From assembly GCA_024336345.1 (NCBI GenBank), contig JANFOG010000023.1:1-44407 (forward strand): a DNA stretch of 44,407 bases. The letters are read 5' to 3'. The position numbers were made by a program, and so were the translations under genes. The notes below the pieces were generated by a model. That model was not told where the DNA came from. It saw only the letters and a program-made list of their open reading frames with translations, and ran no database searches. Each line of letters starts with the position of its first letter. Positions within the stretch are counted from its first letter, which is position 1. Positions 24,401-34,099 of the stretch are shown here, one piece after another. Source of the stretch: Mariannaea sp. PMI_226. Taxonomy: Eukaryota > Ascomycota > Sordariomycetes > Hypocreales > Nectriaceae.

Positions 24401-24783
24401 TCTGATTCCAGTTTTTTCCAAACTCTCTTCACTCCCTTGCCTGAGTTCCTGCTACGAGTTTCCAGCTCGCTGTACTTGCCGAGTGTCTTTTTCAAGTCGG
24501 TGAGGCCTTTATGACAGCTGCCTGCAATTTCCTGAAAATCTTTCTTCCGTTGTTCGTCGGGCTCGCGCTTTGATAAGATGCTGAAAGCATCTTGAAGAAC
24601 GATCGAAAGGTTTTTGATTCTTTGAATTAAGTTGTCAGCAAACACCAGTCATATAATTACCTAGATAACGCACTCATCGGAGATCTTCTTGAGCTGGATC
24701 GGCGCACCGATAAATTCCTTCTGGACCTTCTTAGTAAGCCCCAGGACAGCGATGAAGTCGCCGACAGTGAACCTGAAGCTCAT
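21492..24783 (-). CDS. NLR-like STAND protein: Helo-like N domain, NACHT, ankyrin repeats
   Basis: Predicted fungal intracellular receptor of 1044 residues. Proposed exons, minus strand: 24783-24674, 24619-24320, 24267-23449, 23397-21492. Introns are 54, 52 and 51 nt, with donors GTGCGT, GTATAT, GTATGT and branch sites TGCTGAC, ACTAA, GACTAAT. Start ATG 24783 gives MSFRFTVGDFIAVLGLTKKV, the usual opening of the fungal STAND N-terminal (Helo-like) domain, residues 1-136. The NACHT domain has P-loop GLPGAGKT at 211-218, Walker B IMVDALDE around 312-319 and an ATSR sensor at about 347-350. Ankyrin repeats fill about 648-1044. Known relatives are nucleotide-dependent oligomerising switches in heterokaryon incompatibility or defence; ligand and role here are inferred. 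A TAG after the first exon falls inside intron 1, so the gene appears intact. It lies about 460 bp from dead element A. Confidence 0.9.
21500..22685 (-). repeat. Tandem ankyrin repeats, near-identical, 99-bp unit and 198-bp higher order
   Basis: About twelve 33-residue repeats, the first degenerate, each built on TPLxxAAxNGHEAVVxLLLEKGA. At DNA level the array shows a 198-bp period: aattgagatcggcgcctctc occurs at 22301 and again at 22499. Repeats alternate between a GADLNSKDNSG-type and a GGILMQRDDSG-type turn. Such internal homogeneity is typical of fungal NLR sensor arrays that evolve by unequal exchange, and differences concentrate at the loop residues. Confidence 0.9.
23398..23448 (-). 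other. 51-nt in-frame intron of the NLR gene
   Basis: GTATGT donor, GACTAATG branch site and CATAG acceptor. It is a multiple of three and has no stop, so the unspliced frame stays open and inserts 17 residues. Splicing restores AVDGIFLLAQMYLSSL, the conserved helix after the NACHT core of this family, whereas the unspliced version splits it. Confidence 0.8.
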
Positions 24784-25543
24784 TTTGTTATTTCTCTATC
24801 GTTCTCGTCCTAATATCGTCGGAAGAATCGATAGGTGTGAGGGGCTCAACAGCGATAATGTCTATGGTAGGCTCTTAGAGGATATTTGTGGTCGCAGTGT
24901 AGGTGAACGAGTCGAAAGTCGGCAAGTTTGGTAGCTAGAGCTGCTGTCGCAAAAGGCAGCGGTCACCAGCAGCCCAATTCAGTGCCTTTATTGTTATAGA
25001 TGCCGGAGATAACTTTCGGAGGGATGGTCTCGTTGATGAGGTAGTGAAATCGAGACGAACTTCAAGATTTGCCGCGCGAACTGAGTGTTGGCCAGGAGGG
25101 TGGGGAATAGGGGCCTTTCGTTTTGTCACGCGACCCGAGCGTTGGCCAGGAGGGCACGGAAGAAGGATCTTTCGTCTTGCCAAACTGGGCAACGTGGACA
25201 CACATGTCATTCGTAACATTCCGTTTACGCCGTTCATTTGAGCCATTCTTTTCTCTTCAAAATTGTAGACAGGGTCAGAGTTTTGGTATTATATAATGTT
25301 AGTTCTTGTAACTTTCGTGCCAATTGTTCAGTAATATCCCTATTCCGACCCTTACTATGTGCAGAGAGCTACTTTTGATTACCACTAACGCTATGTCATC
25401 TTGAATTCGCCTTATGTATCCAATATACTCTTCTATTCCCAATTGTTGGCTGCTCGAAATCCTTGCCTACTCACCTGCTCTAGTATGACTTCTCCACCAA
25501 GGAACTAGTGAATGAACAGCTCACTCACTCTGCTGAACGCATA
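24784..25543. other. Upstream region of the NLR gene; 54-bp tandem duplication
   Basis: Presumed promoter and 5' UTR of the NLR gene. The word gttggccaggaggg occurs at 25087 and 25141; about 50 bp around it are duplicated in tandem with substitutions. Frames of 65-103 codons here (25044-25241 plus, 24935-25246 minus) overlap antisense across the duplication and resemble no family I know. Confidence 0.5.
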
Positions 25544-25792
25544 TGTGACGGGGCCTACCCTAGAGAAAAAGCCCGCTGCCCGTTCAACGGGAAGGAGGCT
25601 TGGGGAACGCTCGGGAATAATAACTAGTAAAAACAGATACCCTATGGGTGCATTTGATGAAAAAGTTAGTATTGTATTGATTGTTATTATTTGTTGTAAT
25701 GAATGTGAAGGCCCTATTTTATATTTTAATATAAGCCTGAGTCCTACAGCGTCGCCACCGTCTAGGACTTCCTTCGAGCTTGTGTCATGACA
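25544..25792. repeat. Possible LTR relic
   Basis: A 249-bp block starts TGTGACGGGGCC and ends TTGTGTCATGACA, i.e. TG...CA ends with roughly inverted termini, and has an AT-rich centre between GC-richer ends like an LTR. I found no matching target duplication on its two sides (gcata before, tgaga after), and no second copy in the window. It could be an old solo LTR or a chance likeness. Confidence 0.35.
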
Positions 25793-27787
25793 TGAGAGTC
25801 GTGAAGTCTAGGGGAAAACCTTAATTCTTCCTCCAAGCCCAAGGTGGCTCTACTAATCCTATCATCAATGTCTGCAAAGCACTAAGACCTTGGAGTCCAT
25901 AAGATTGCCCAGCTAAAAATATACTAGTTAAAAATCACAACGACATCAAGATTACCCAGACATCTGATTGATGTGTTTATAAGAAGAATGGGTTTGATAG
26001 ATTTCGTCATCGCTGACGCCGAGATCATCACGTGGAATCTAGAGTACCGGTCTAGGACCATGAAGCGTCATGTGCTCAAACATGGGATCCTCACATCCCG
26101 TACTCAGATGGCTTGTTTCGTCTCCATTGCAGCCGTACGATGCATTTCCCGCACCTTTTTGGACTAAAATTAAGTGCGGAAAATCAAGCAGGTACAAGAT
26201 AGGTTTGTGCAGACAGGAAAAATGAACCCCATCGAATGCTATCGAGCTTAATGTCGCATGACTATTTGCTTGAGGGGTAGTGTCGAAGATGGGAGCAAGC
26301 GCATGTCACATGACAAAATGAGTGCCTTGAAACAGAGTCCCAGAACGAGAGCCCTTGGAGGATAATTTAGAAGAAATAGTTGGATGTTTGGGAAGGTTGT
26401 TTGCGAGAGGATCTAAGACGTCACTAGCAGTTCGCGGCCTTTGAATACTGTCGAGTAGCTGATCTAATGATGACATAAAAAAGGAGGGTATTGAGACGAT
26501 GAGGAATAACTGAATGAAAAGGAACCAATAGTAGAATGTTTATACTGTACAAACTCTTATCGCTGAGCTTCTGTCTTAAATCTCTTTCCACTTGGTAAGA
26601 ATATTGAGGATAAAGGTAACCAAAACGAGCAAGAGAGACAGCACAATCATTGGTACTGTAGCAACCTAGAAACTATGCTGATAATCTTTAAGACCGTCTC
26701 GTTATTTCCTAAAAATAGTAACGAGTGTATATTATAGACGATCTGGCCCAACTGGCCCAAAATGGCAGTCCATGCGATCAGAATAGCCTAAAGAAATATT
26801 ATTATAGATATGGCTGCAATGGCGAAGGTGATCCGCACCCATTCCGTTGGCCATGCCAGCTTATTAACCAAATAGAAGCAGGTATGTCCCATGAGCCATG
26901 CCACGGCATATGTCGGCTAAGAGTCATAATTTAACGTGAGTGAGCAATCCTTAGCCGTATCTCGTTGGGTGATTCGACGACGTCTGACAAAATCCCCCAG
27001 TTATTAACCAACGCCCGGCTGGTAATATCACCGCAACCACCTATGAATATTGGAATGCAGACTTGCTCCGTCCTTCGTCTCAGAAGGTCCGTAATCATAT
27101 GATATAGTCTCCAACAGTCGCTTGGATGGGAGCCGTACTTGCCTCTCCGTGTGTCGACACGATGTTTGATAGGCCACATTTTGGCCCCGTTTTCGTAGGA
27201 GGCAAGAGACTAGGGCAACTGGAATATGTTACTCCTATCCACCGTCCCGAGGGATCCGAACCAGGCTCTGAAAGGGCCAAAATTGGCTTTAGTAGGCGTT
27301 CGCCTGGGCTGCTGCCCTACTCCCCTAGGTGCCTTCTCCCTCTTACCCCTGCCTCATTTTTGATAGTTTTTCTGGGGCATACGTTGAGAGTGTTGTTGAC
27401 CAGGGGTGAAATACAGACTCATTTTCTCTTCTCCACTCTAAGTTCTCATTTCCGTGATCCTCTAATTTTGTCGAAAATGAGAAATTCCCATTGTAAGAGT
27501 TATAGTTTTATTCTAGACAAAGAAGTGCCGTCCCCTTTGGTTTCATTTCCCTTTCCTCCCGCCCATCTATCTTGCTTTATTTCATCACACGTTGCTCTCG
27601 CTTATTTTTTCTTTTAGATAACCAACGTGATCTCATCCTAGCCACCAGAGTATCCCAAATGCTGCTGGACCATCTCCTATGTTTCCAGGGTTTAAGGATG
27701 CCAATATATACCGACGAAGGGGAAAGAGTATCTCATTTTGAATGAGTGTGAATTTAGAGAACCCGAAATTGGATAGCATATTGCTCT
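25793..27787. other. Intergenic, no supported gene
   Basis: About 2 kb between the LTR-like block and ERG4, of normal composition. Several frames of 60-163 codons exist (the longest at 27126-27617, plus strand) but none shows a domain, a plausible intron-exon structure or a credible start. It may hold the 3' UTR of ERG4 at the right end. Confidence 0.5.
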
Positions 27788-29780
27788 TTAGATAATATAC
27801 TGTATGCATGTGTCAGGGGAAGACTCATTTCTATGCCTGCTGCATTGGATGAAGCACTTACGGGGATAAAAAGGTAGGGAACACGTCGCTCATACTCGAG
27901 CCAGGCCTCGCCATACTTGTTGCGGCAGCGGGTGATATCACGTGCGGCACGGTGACTGATCATGCAGACAAAGAAGATAGGATAGAACCAGGGGAAAGGA
28001 CTCCTGTAGTAAGTGTTAGTCTTCTGCTATATCCAGTGACGGCTGCTCGGGTATGTACTCACTCGAATCCAGTCACCAGGCCCCAAGAAACGGCGAACCA
28101 GATGTCAGCAGTATAATGAATCTTCCTGGCCAGGCTATACCAGCCATCAATGAGAATAGTTCCGTGAGGTGTCTGGATGGTCTTGGGGTTGTGAATTGTC
28201 TGCCAAGGGACCTGAGGAAAAGTTTGGCGCCAGATAAGGCTGCCCTTCTCCATGGCTCGGAAGCGGTTCTTCTGGCTGTTGCAACTATCCCAGATCCAGT
28301 ACCAGAAGAGGTAAGCAGCATAAAAGGCAGCAAGAGCATAACGGTTCCAGCGGTACTCTTCAGGAGCATGGTTTGCAAGGTAGATGCTACAGTGGCAGTA
28401 GGACAAGGGAACACCAGCCAAGTTCCAGAAGATAAGCATAAAACCCCACTTCTCATAGTATATATCCCTTAAGGACCATTAGTATTTAATCGCAGTGGAT
28501 GATATCTTAAGGTGTTTGATTATAGATGGATTTGACTTACCAGGTAGTAATAATAAGCTCCTCGCCTTTAGCGCACGCATTGGCATAAAGGAAGTGAGCC
28601 ATCACAAGGAACCAGACCTCACCAGAGACATAGCCATAATTCTCATACTGACGGGTAGCAGCACCCAGGCTAAGAATGAGGAGGATATACCAAGGCATAC
28701 GAACCTCAAAGAACATCTTGAAGTCCAGAATACCAAATATACGAGGGTTCAGCTCGGCGCCCATAAAGAAATCGTAAATAGGGTAGCCAGTCATGCGGTG
28801 CTGCTTGCCACGCCAGATGGCGGAGAAGTAGGCGATGAAGCTGATAATAAAGCCGGTGAAGATAGCCACAGAGAGGAGGGGGCCAAAGTGGTCAATGGCA
28901 TTATAGAGAGGCCAAACATCAAAGAAGTGCAGACCAGCGAGAATAGCAAGAGTGGTATACAGGCTGAAGTAGGCATTACAAAAGTAGGGTAGCTGCTTGC
29001 CTCCCTCATGAGGCAGAGGCTTACCCTTGCCCCAGACACCAGGAAGAATGCAGTACAGGGCACCCTCGAAGACAAAATAACTCCAGTACCAGACCCAAGC
29101 GTAAGTATGGGGGTAGGCACCGGTGTATACAAGGTGGATGAGGTGGGCCCTAAAATCAGACCAAGACTGACCAGGAGCTCGAGAGGGGAATTTGCCATTG
29201 TAGTAGGTGGCACCTATCCACATATACCACATGAGAATGGGGAACAGGATCATCATCGAGAGGGTCCCAAGGGAGCCTCCAAATTCAAGTTCGCCAGAAT
29301 AATCAATTCTGGGATCCTGGCCAGGTTTCCAGCCATCAATGAGCTGAGGCTCCTTAGAACCATCGGCTTGAGTAGAAGCAGAGTCGAGGGCCTTGATAGG
29401 GGGGAAAATCCCAGTAGCAACGGCCTCAGCATAGCCATTGGACTGTGCATGGCCATTAGTCTTGCCGCTGGTGTGGCGGTTTGTGGCAGCCATTGCGTCC
29501 TTGTCGGTATCGGACTCGTCGAAGTTTTCGATAGGGGATGGACGGCGAAAAGAGCGGCGCGCTGGAGCGGGGGTCTCTGTCTGCCTTCGAGGAGTTCCTT
29601 CTTCTTGAGAGGGAGGCGTCAGTATTAGGCATAGGACAGAAGCGGGGAGGGCAATGTAAGTTATGGATACACAAATTGGGTGTGTGGTGAGACATGGAGG
29701 GTATGAGGGAGGGGGGAAAAGGACAGCAATGCGATTGAGGTGTACCTTGGAGTTTGGCGTAGAGAATATCTTGACGACAT
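27788..29780 (-). CDS. ERG4: Delta(24(24(1)))-sterol reductase Erg4
   Basis: ER-membrane enzyme that reduces the C24(28) double bond of ergosta-5,7,22,24(28)-tetraenol with NADPH, the last step of ergosterol synthesis. Proposed exons, minus strand: 29780-29746, 29584-28541, 28467-28063, 28003-27862, 27799-27788; together 1638 nt, an open frame of 545 codons plus stop. Introns of 161, 73, 59 and 62 nt have GT donors and CTGAC/CTAAC-like branch sites. ERG4/ERG24 family marks: [16 protein letters not shown] at 277-292, [19 protein letters not shown] at 465-483, SPFPWFYP at 496-503, and a final tiny exon giving the usual ...PYLFIPYII end. Several hydrophobic membrane helices lie from residue 120 on. 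The start [11 protein letters not shown] is inferred from splice phase; an in-frame ATG at 29493 is an alternative. The gene looks intact and unmutated despite flanking RIP blocks. Confidence 0.95.
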
Positions 29781-29799
29781 GTTGGGCACAAGACAAGCG

Positions 29800-29807
29800 T
29801 TTATATA
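29800..29807 (-). promoter_or_regulatory. TATA-like box upstream of ERG4
   Basis: On the minus strand TATATAAA lies 19 nt before the proposed ATG at 29780. This is close for a TATA box serving that ATG; if functional, transcription might start near or after 29780 and the ATG at 29493 would then be used. It is therefore useful for deciding the start. Confidence 0.35.
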
Positions 29808-30942
29808 GATTAATTCGACAAAGAGAGCAAGCTCTGTGCAAGGGACCTGGAAACTCAGGCGTGTTGGAGCCTAGCGAACTAGGGCTCAGCCAAGGTTGTT
29901 GGGGGGCGAGCAAACGTGTAGATGAGGCGTAGGAGCTCAGGCAAAGTCTTGATACTCCACACTACAGGAGGATTTCAACTGCCAGGGGGGTGGATGATTT
30001 GCTGTGCGAGAGTGTATGAGGCTCCTTTTAACCAATCAGAATATAGCATTGACTTGCTCACTCCAGGGGTCTTCAGTAGATAGCGGTACTAGGCTTAGCG
30101 ATGGTGGGCCACTCTTGCATTTTCAAGACCCTGTAATTGGCTCTAAGAATGCATCTCATTAACCCTGTTGCAAGTTATTTCCAGGCTCTTTTGTTGGGTG
30201 AGAGCTAACTACAATGCATGAGAGCTCCTGTCCGTAGCAATTAGATACCTGGTAGCCTGTCGTCTGTATATTTTGTTTATTCGGTCTTTTGAATCATGTC
30301 ATTGATCATTTGTCATTATCACATCATTGATTATCATTAATTAACGTGCTCATCCTCATTCCTATCCCCAATTGACCCCGGCCGGCATTTGGTTGCAAGA
30401 TTCGTAAAACGGCGATCTGGGCTCGTTCTCCCGTCCACAGGTGTCAAATTGTGAGGGGCGTCCTCCACATACCCCATCTTTAGGACATTCGCACACATTG
30501 TCAAACAGACTACTCAATTCCTCGTTTACATAGGGTAGTAAGCCTATTCTCACTCCCCAAAGTACATACAGGACGGAGTATTCCGTGCGGTACAATATCC
30601 AATAGTATTATCCCAACTCCTTTACATCAACAACGGAGCTGTAACCTGCCTTCCGATCAAGCCCTCGAACTCATGTCGTAGTTGATTACATAAATGGGCT
30701 CTCCATACTCTACATTAAGCGCTATACTCAAGGCTGTGCCTTCCGAATATATATTGGGAAGGCAGCAATATACAAACGTTCCATAAGATTATTACATGTT
30801 TACCTTGGGACGCTCCTTATTATTGGCAATCTAACAGGCTATGAATAATTTACCTTCACAATCTGGCACATAGAGGACGAAGAGCTCCTTATCTACCATC
30901 AAAGTGACAGAATAACCCAAGCTAGAAGACCATGAGTGAAAG
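29808..30942. other. ERG4 promoter and intergenic DNA, no supported gene
   Basis: About 1.1 kb upstream of ERG4 and downstream of the Cys-rich pseudogene. A 77-codon minus-strand frame at 30362-30595 contains several Cys but shows no signal peptide or family likeness, so I do not call it. Repeated atcattgatt-type words occur at about 30300-30345. Confidence 0.5.
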
Positions 30943-32068
30943 TCAGGCAAGCTCGTGGATCAGACTTTGACTCTTATTATTAGCAGGTGCCTCATAGACC
31001 ACATATTGACTCTCATCATCGGCGGGTGCCTCATGCATCTCCTATTCCCACTTAGTATCAGCAAGTGCCTCGTGCGTCTTTGTTAGATACTGAGTATTAG
31101 CAGCTGCCTCGTGGATGGTAGTCCTCTGGTCTAATTCGGCGTTGGAGGTGTTGTACTGGGCGTTAGGCAAAGGGTATGGGTTCTTGGGGTCGTAGGAATT
31201 AGTCTGGCTTTGAGATACGGGGTTGTAACCACCAGGACTGACACCAGGAGAAATTGTTGTGGCTGCGGCGGTAGCTTCCTTTTTTTTTCCTGTTGTGGAG
31301 GAAGAAAAAAAGATCGATACCAATGAGAAGAAGATCGATCACGCTGCCAATAACTCCCCCGATAATTAGTCCAGTATTGCTGCTCTTCCCAGAAGTAATA
31401 GTGGAACTTAGAGAAGGTGTTGTCTGAACGGATGAGGTTGTAGCCGCTATTGTAAACTTTCGCTTACCACTCCAGAAAATGTGGTTCTGGCCAACTAAGT
31501 AAAAAAAAACATAAAAGGATTATAATAGTAAAAGGTAATACTCTCACTGGGAAGCTGACAATATTGCAGTAAGGAGAATCGCTTGCTGTATTGTTCAGAT
31601 GATTAGTTAGTACAACTTCTTGTTCTATCCCGATTGTTTAATCCTCTATTTGATGCGAGATGCCTACCACTTTAGGATTTCGCTATTGGAAGCGCAAGCT
31701 TTGGTACAAGTGCTTGACGATCCATACTGATTGAAGTCAATACAACTGGATAACTTTCTACATGTGCCATCAGTATTACAGCATGCAATGTTTCCAGAAG
31801 ATGTTGCTGATATAAAAGCGCAATCGGCAAGGGATGGGCAACCTATAGGAAGACTTAGTTGACCAGAGAGATAACCGCAAGTGTGGTTAGGAGCATAGAG
31901 AGTGGTAAACTTATTGGCTTATGGGAAGAGCTCAATAGCCTCAATTGGGCGTGTTCCATCATTAGGTAGCTGGAAGTTATGAATGGGCTTAAGAATGGAG
32001 TGGATAAAGTTCTGGGCATTGATGATAACTGTCAGGGCTGTCGTAGCGCAAATACCCAAAGGCTTCAT
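30943..32068 (-). pseudogene. Cys-rich secreted/one-pass membrane protein, broken
   Basis: Reads from ATG 32068: a hydrophobic signal-like start (MKPLGICATTALTVIINAQ), then a Cys-rich ectodomain (GCPSLADC, IACCNTDGTCRKLSSC, TCTKACASN). Two likely introns follow, the first with a TACTAAC branch. Then come HIFWSGKRK, a Ser/Thr-rich stalk, a membrane helix (GLIIGGVIGSVIDLLLIGIDLFFFL) and a cytoplasmic tail with repeated HEAxAD motifs. This layout is common in fungal cell-surface proteins of the Mid2/WSC-like type; I do not recognise the exact family. Three lesions: TAA in the ectodomain (after ELFP), a one-base frame change at an A9 run near 31280-31290 between membrane helix and tail, and TAG near 31035 within the tail repeats. 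The two stops are C-to-T type, as from CAA and CAG. An unrecognised intron could excuse one lesion but hardly all three. Confidence 0.65.
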
Positions 32069-32953
32069 TATTTCTTGAGATGGCCTTGTCTAGCCTGGTT
32101 GAGAAACTAAAATTGTGTTGAGGGATGAATTAGGCATATCACCACCACCGTAACCAAGATACTCTTCTTGAGAAATAGTAAAGAAGGGAAAGAGGAAAGG
32201 GGGGGAGTGGCGGAGACAAACAAGGAGAAGGCAAGCTCTGGGCTGGCTGCGGAAGACTGGCTGCCTGCAATGGAATTATCAGAACATGCGTAAGTGGAGC
32301 CAAAATGAGGGCAAGAGTCAGAGCCAGGGCCAGCGGGTGGGCTAAAGCAGTCCACAATGGAGAATAATCGAGGGCGAGAGCTTGTTTTCTGACCCTCACA
32401 GTTCAGTTCTTTGATTCCCTGTTTACCAATATGTAAGTCCTGTCCCAAAATATGGTACAAAATCTCATATTTCGGTCCTGTGGCATTGAGAAATTCTTTT
32501 GACCATCCTAGACATTGCCTGGGCATTAACTTTCTTTCCGTCCATAAGATGTGAATCTTCGATCTACTTCCTACTCTGGTATCAGGTCCAATGAGTACGG
32601 GCATACTGAGCCACGAAAGCGGGCTCCCTAACCCTGACTAACTCTAGCAGAGATGATGGAACTATGGTAGTTATCAGATGATGGAACTATGGTTAGCCAG
32701 TTATGATTACTAATCAATTATGCAATGATTAGAAGATATAGACAAATAATAAAAAATACATCATTAGAAAGCTCTGGTTACAGGGATCAATAGTTTGTAT
32801 AACAGCCTTGTGCGTGAATAACCGCTCTTAGTCTGTGCTCCATTGAAATTGTTCGCCTCAAAATTAGGTATTTCTGGTAAGGTTTCTTACGCTACTCTCA
32901 ACTTGTTAGAAAAAGCATTGTGGTGGGCGTTAAGTAACTTAGGAAAGGAGTGG
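32069..32953. other. Intergenic, no supported gene
   Basis: Normal composition up to about 32640, then AT-richer. A 165-codon minus-strand frame (32604-32107) ends just before the Cys-rich pseudogene; it has no recognisable domain and a second overlapping frame is equally open, so I treat it as chance. It probably includes the promoter of the pseudogene. Confidence 0.45.
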
Positions 32954-32958
32954 CATAA

Positions 32959-33352
32959 TGTAACGGTCTGATTGGTTCCCAAGGGATAAACCAGGTCACA
33001 ATAGGTTTATATTGGCAGAGGGTATCAAGGAGACTCTAAGTACGCTTGATTGGGCGTTTGACAGGCGTGTTATAGGGTGTTACGTTTGGTAATGCATAAA
33101 TAGATTGTGGTAACCAAGTTATATTAAAAGCTGAGTAGTTAAGTAGACTATCTAATGGTAATGACTGTGGTTTATATATTAGCTATTATTTGAGGCAATT
33201 ATAATTTGCCCATAATCTATTGTAAGTAATCGTAAGGGGAATTAGAGGGTAATTATAGTGTCTTAGCTATAATTATTAATAATTCAGTTTGATTGGTGCG
33301 AAAGAGTGGGGCATATATGAAATAAATGCAGGTTATGGTTTAGGCGATAACA
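32959..33352 (-). repeat. Solo LTR of the element A family
   Basis: 394-bp LTR in reverse orientation: plus strand starts TGTAACGGTC and ends GCGATAACA. It is flanked by the target duplication CATAA (32954-32958 and 33353-33357). It matches the reverse complement of the LTRs of element A over its length, including tataaaccaggtcac-type and ggttatggtttaggc blocks. No internal region is attached on either side, so it is the product of LTR-LTR recombination. It is only lightly mutated. It marks the right border of the gene island. Confidence 0.92.
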
Positions 33353-33647
33353 CATAAGGCAAAAGGCAAGAAAACGCTCCCTAAGACTATGTACTATATT
33401 AGTAGGGCTGCTAATAATTAATTTTAAGTATAGAAAATCTATATATTAGTAAACTATAGGAATGTTAATAATTATTATTATTTTTAGCTAATAATTACTA
33501 ATTTATTATATAATAAGCATTTTTTAAATTTGAAAATTTATAAGTAAAATATTATAGCTTAATTACTTATAGATTATATATTAAACCACTCTTATAAAAT
33601 TCTTATTAATTATAAGTTAATAACCTAAAACTATAAATTAATTATAG

Positions 33648-33731
33648 TAATTACTTATATAATTACCTTAATTACTTATATAATTACCTTAATTACTTAT
33701 ATAATTACCTTAATTACTTATATAATTATTA
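33648..33731 (+). repeat. Four tandem copies of a 21-bp unit
   Basis: The unit taattacttatataattacct repeats at 33648, 33669, 33690 and, with a changed end, 33711. It lies in the LTR region of element C and is not present in the LTRs of A or B. Confidence 0.9.
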
Positions 33732-34099
33732 TAATTAGGGACTAAACTATAGTAATTACTCTAGATAGTACCTAGTATATAAACTATAGTTATTATTATT
33801 AAATAGCTTACTTAGCTCTCTAGCTTTTAATATAACTTAATTACTATAATTTATTTATATATTATTAAATATAATACTTAATAATATATTTATTAATACT
33901 TAATTAACTATATTTAAAGTCTCCTTAATACTATTTACTAATATAAACCTAGTATAATTTAATTTATCTCTTAAGAATTAATTAAACTATTATATATTAA
34001 AGGCTCTTATTTAGAGTTATTATTATTACTTTAAAAGTATAAAAATACATTTATTTAAATAAATATATATTATTTATTTAATAATATTAAGTTATTAAA

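Noticed and set aside
24619..24673. TAG stop shortly after the first coding segment of the NLR gene, suggesting a pseudogene
   Set aside because: A GTGCGT donor before the stop, a TGCTGAC branch site and a CAAAG acceptor remove it and restore the expected ISDE-IKNLSIVLQD sequence.
27241..27275. tRNA-like B-box (ggttcggatccc on the minus strand)
   Set aside because: No matching A-box, acceptor stem or cloverleaf could be formed around it.
27126..27617. 163-codon plus-strand frame as a gene
   Set aside because: No domain, low-complexity Pro/Ser/Phe composition, and no supporting context.
29008..29628. 206-codon plus-strand frame opposite ERG4
   Set aside because: Antisense shadow of the large ERG4 exon, with no independent features.
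32107..32604. 165-codon minus-strand frame as a gene upstream of the Cys-rich pseudogene
   Set aside because: Another frame over 32139-32399 is equally open, no family likeness is visible, and its end abuts the neighbouring start region.
33648..33731. 21-bp tandem repeats as a CRISPR-like array
   Set aside because: There are no spacers between units, and the genome is fungal; these are simple tandem repeats in an LTR.
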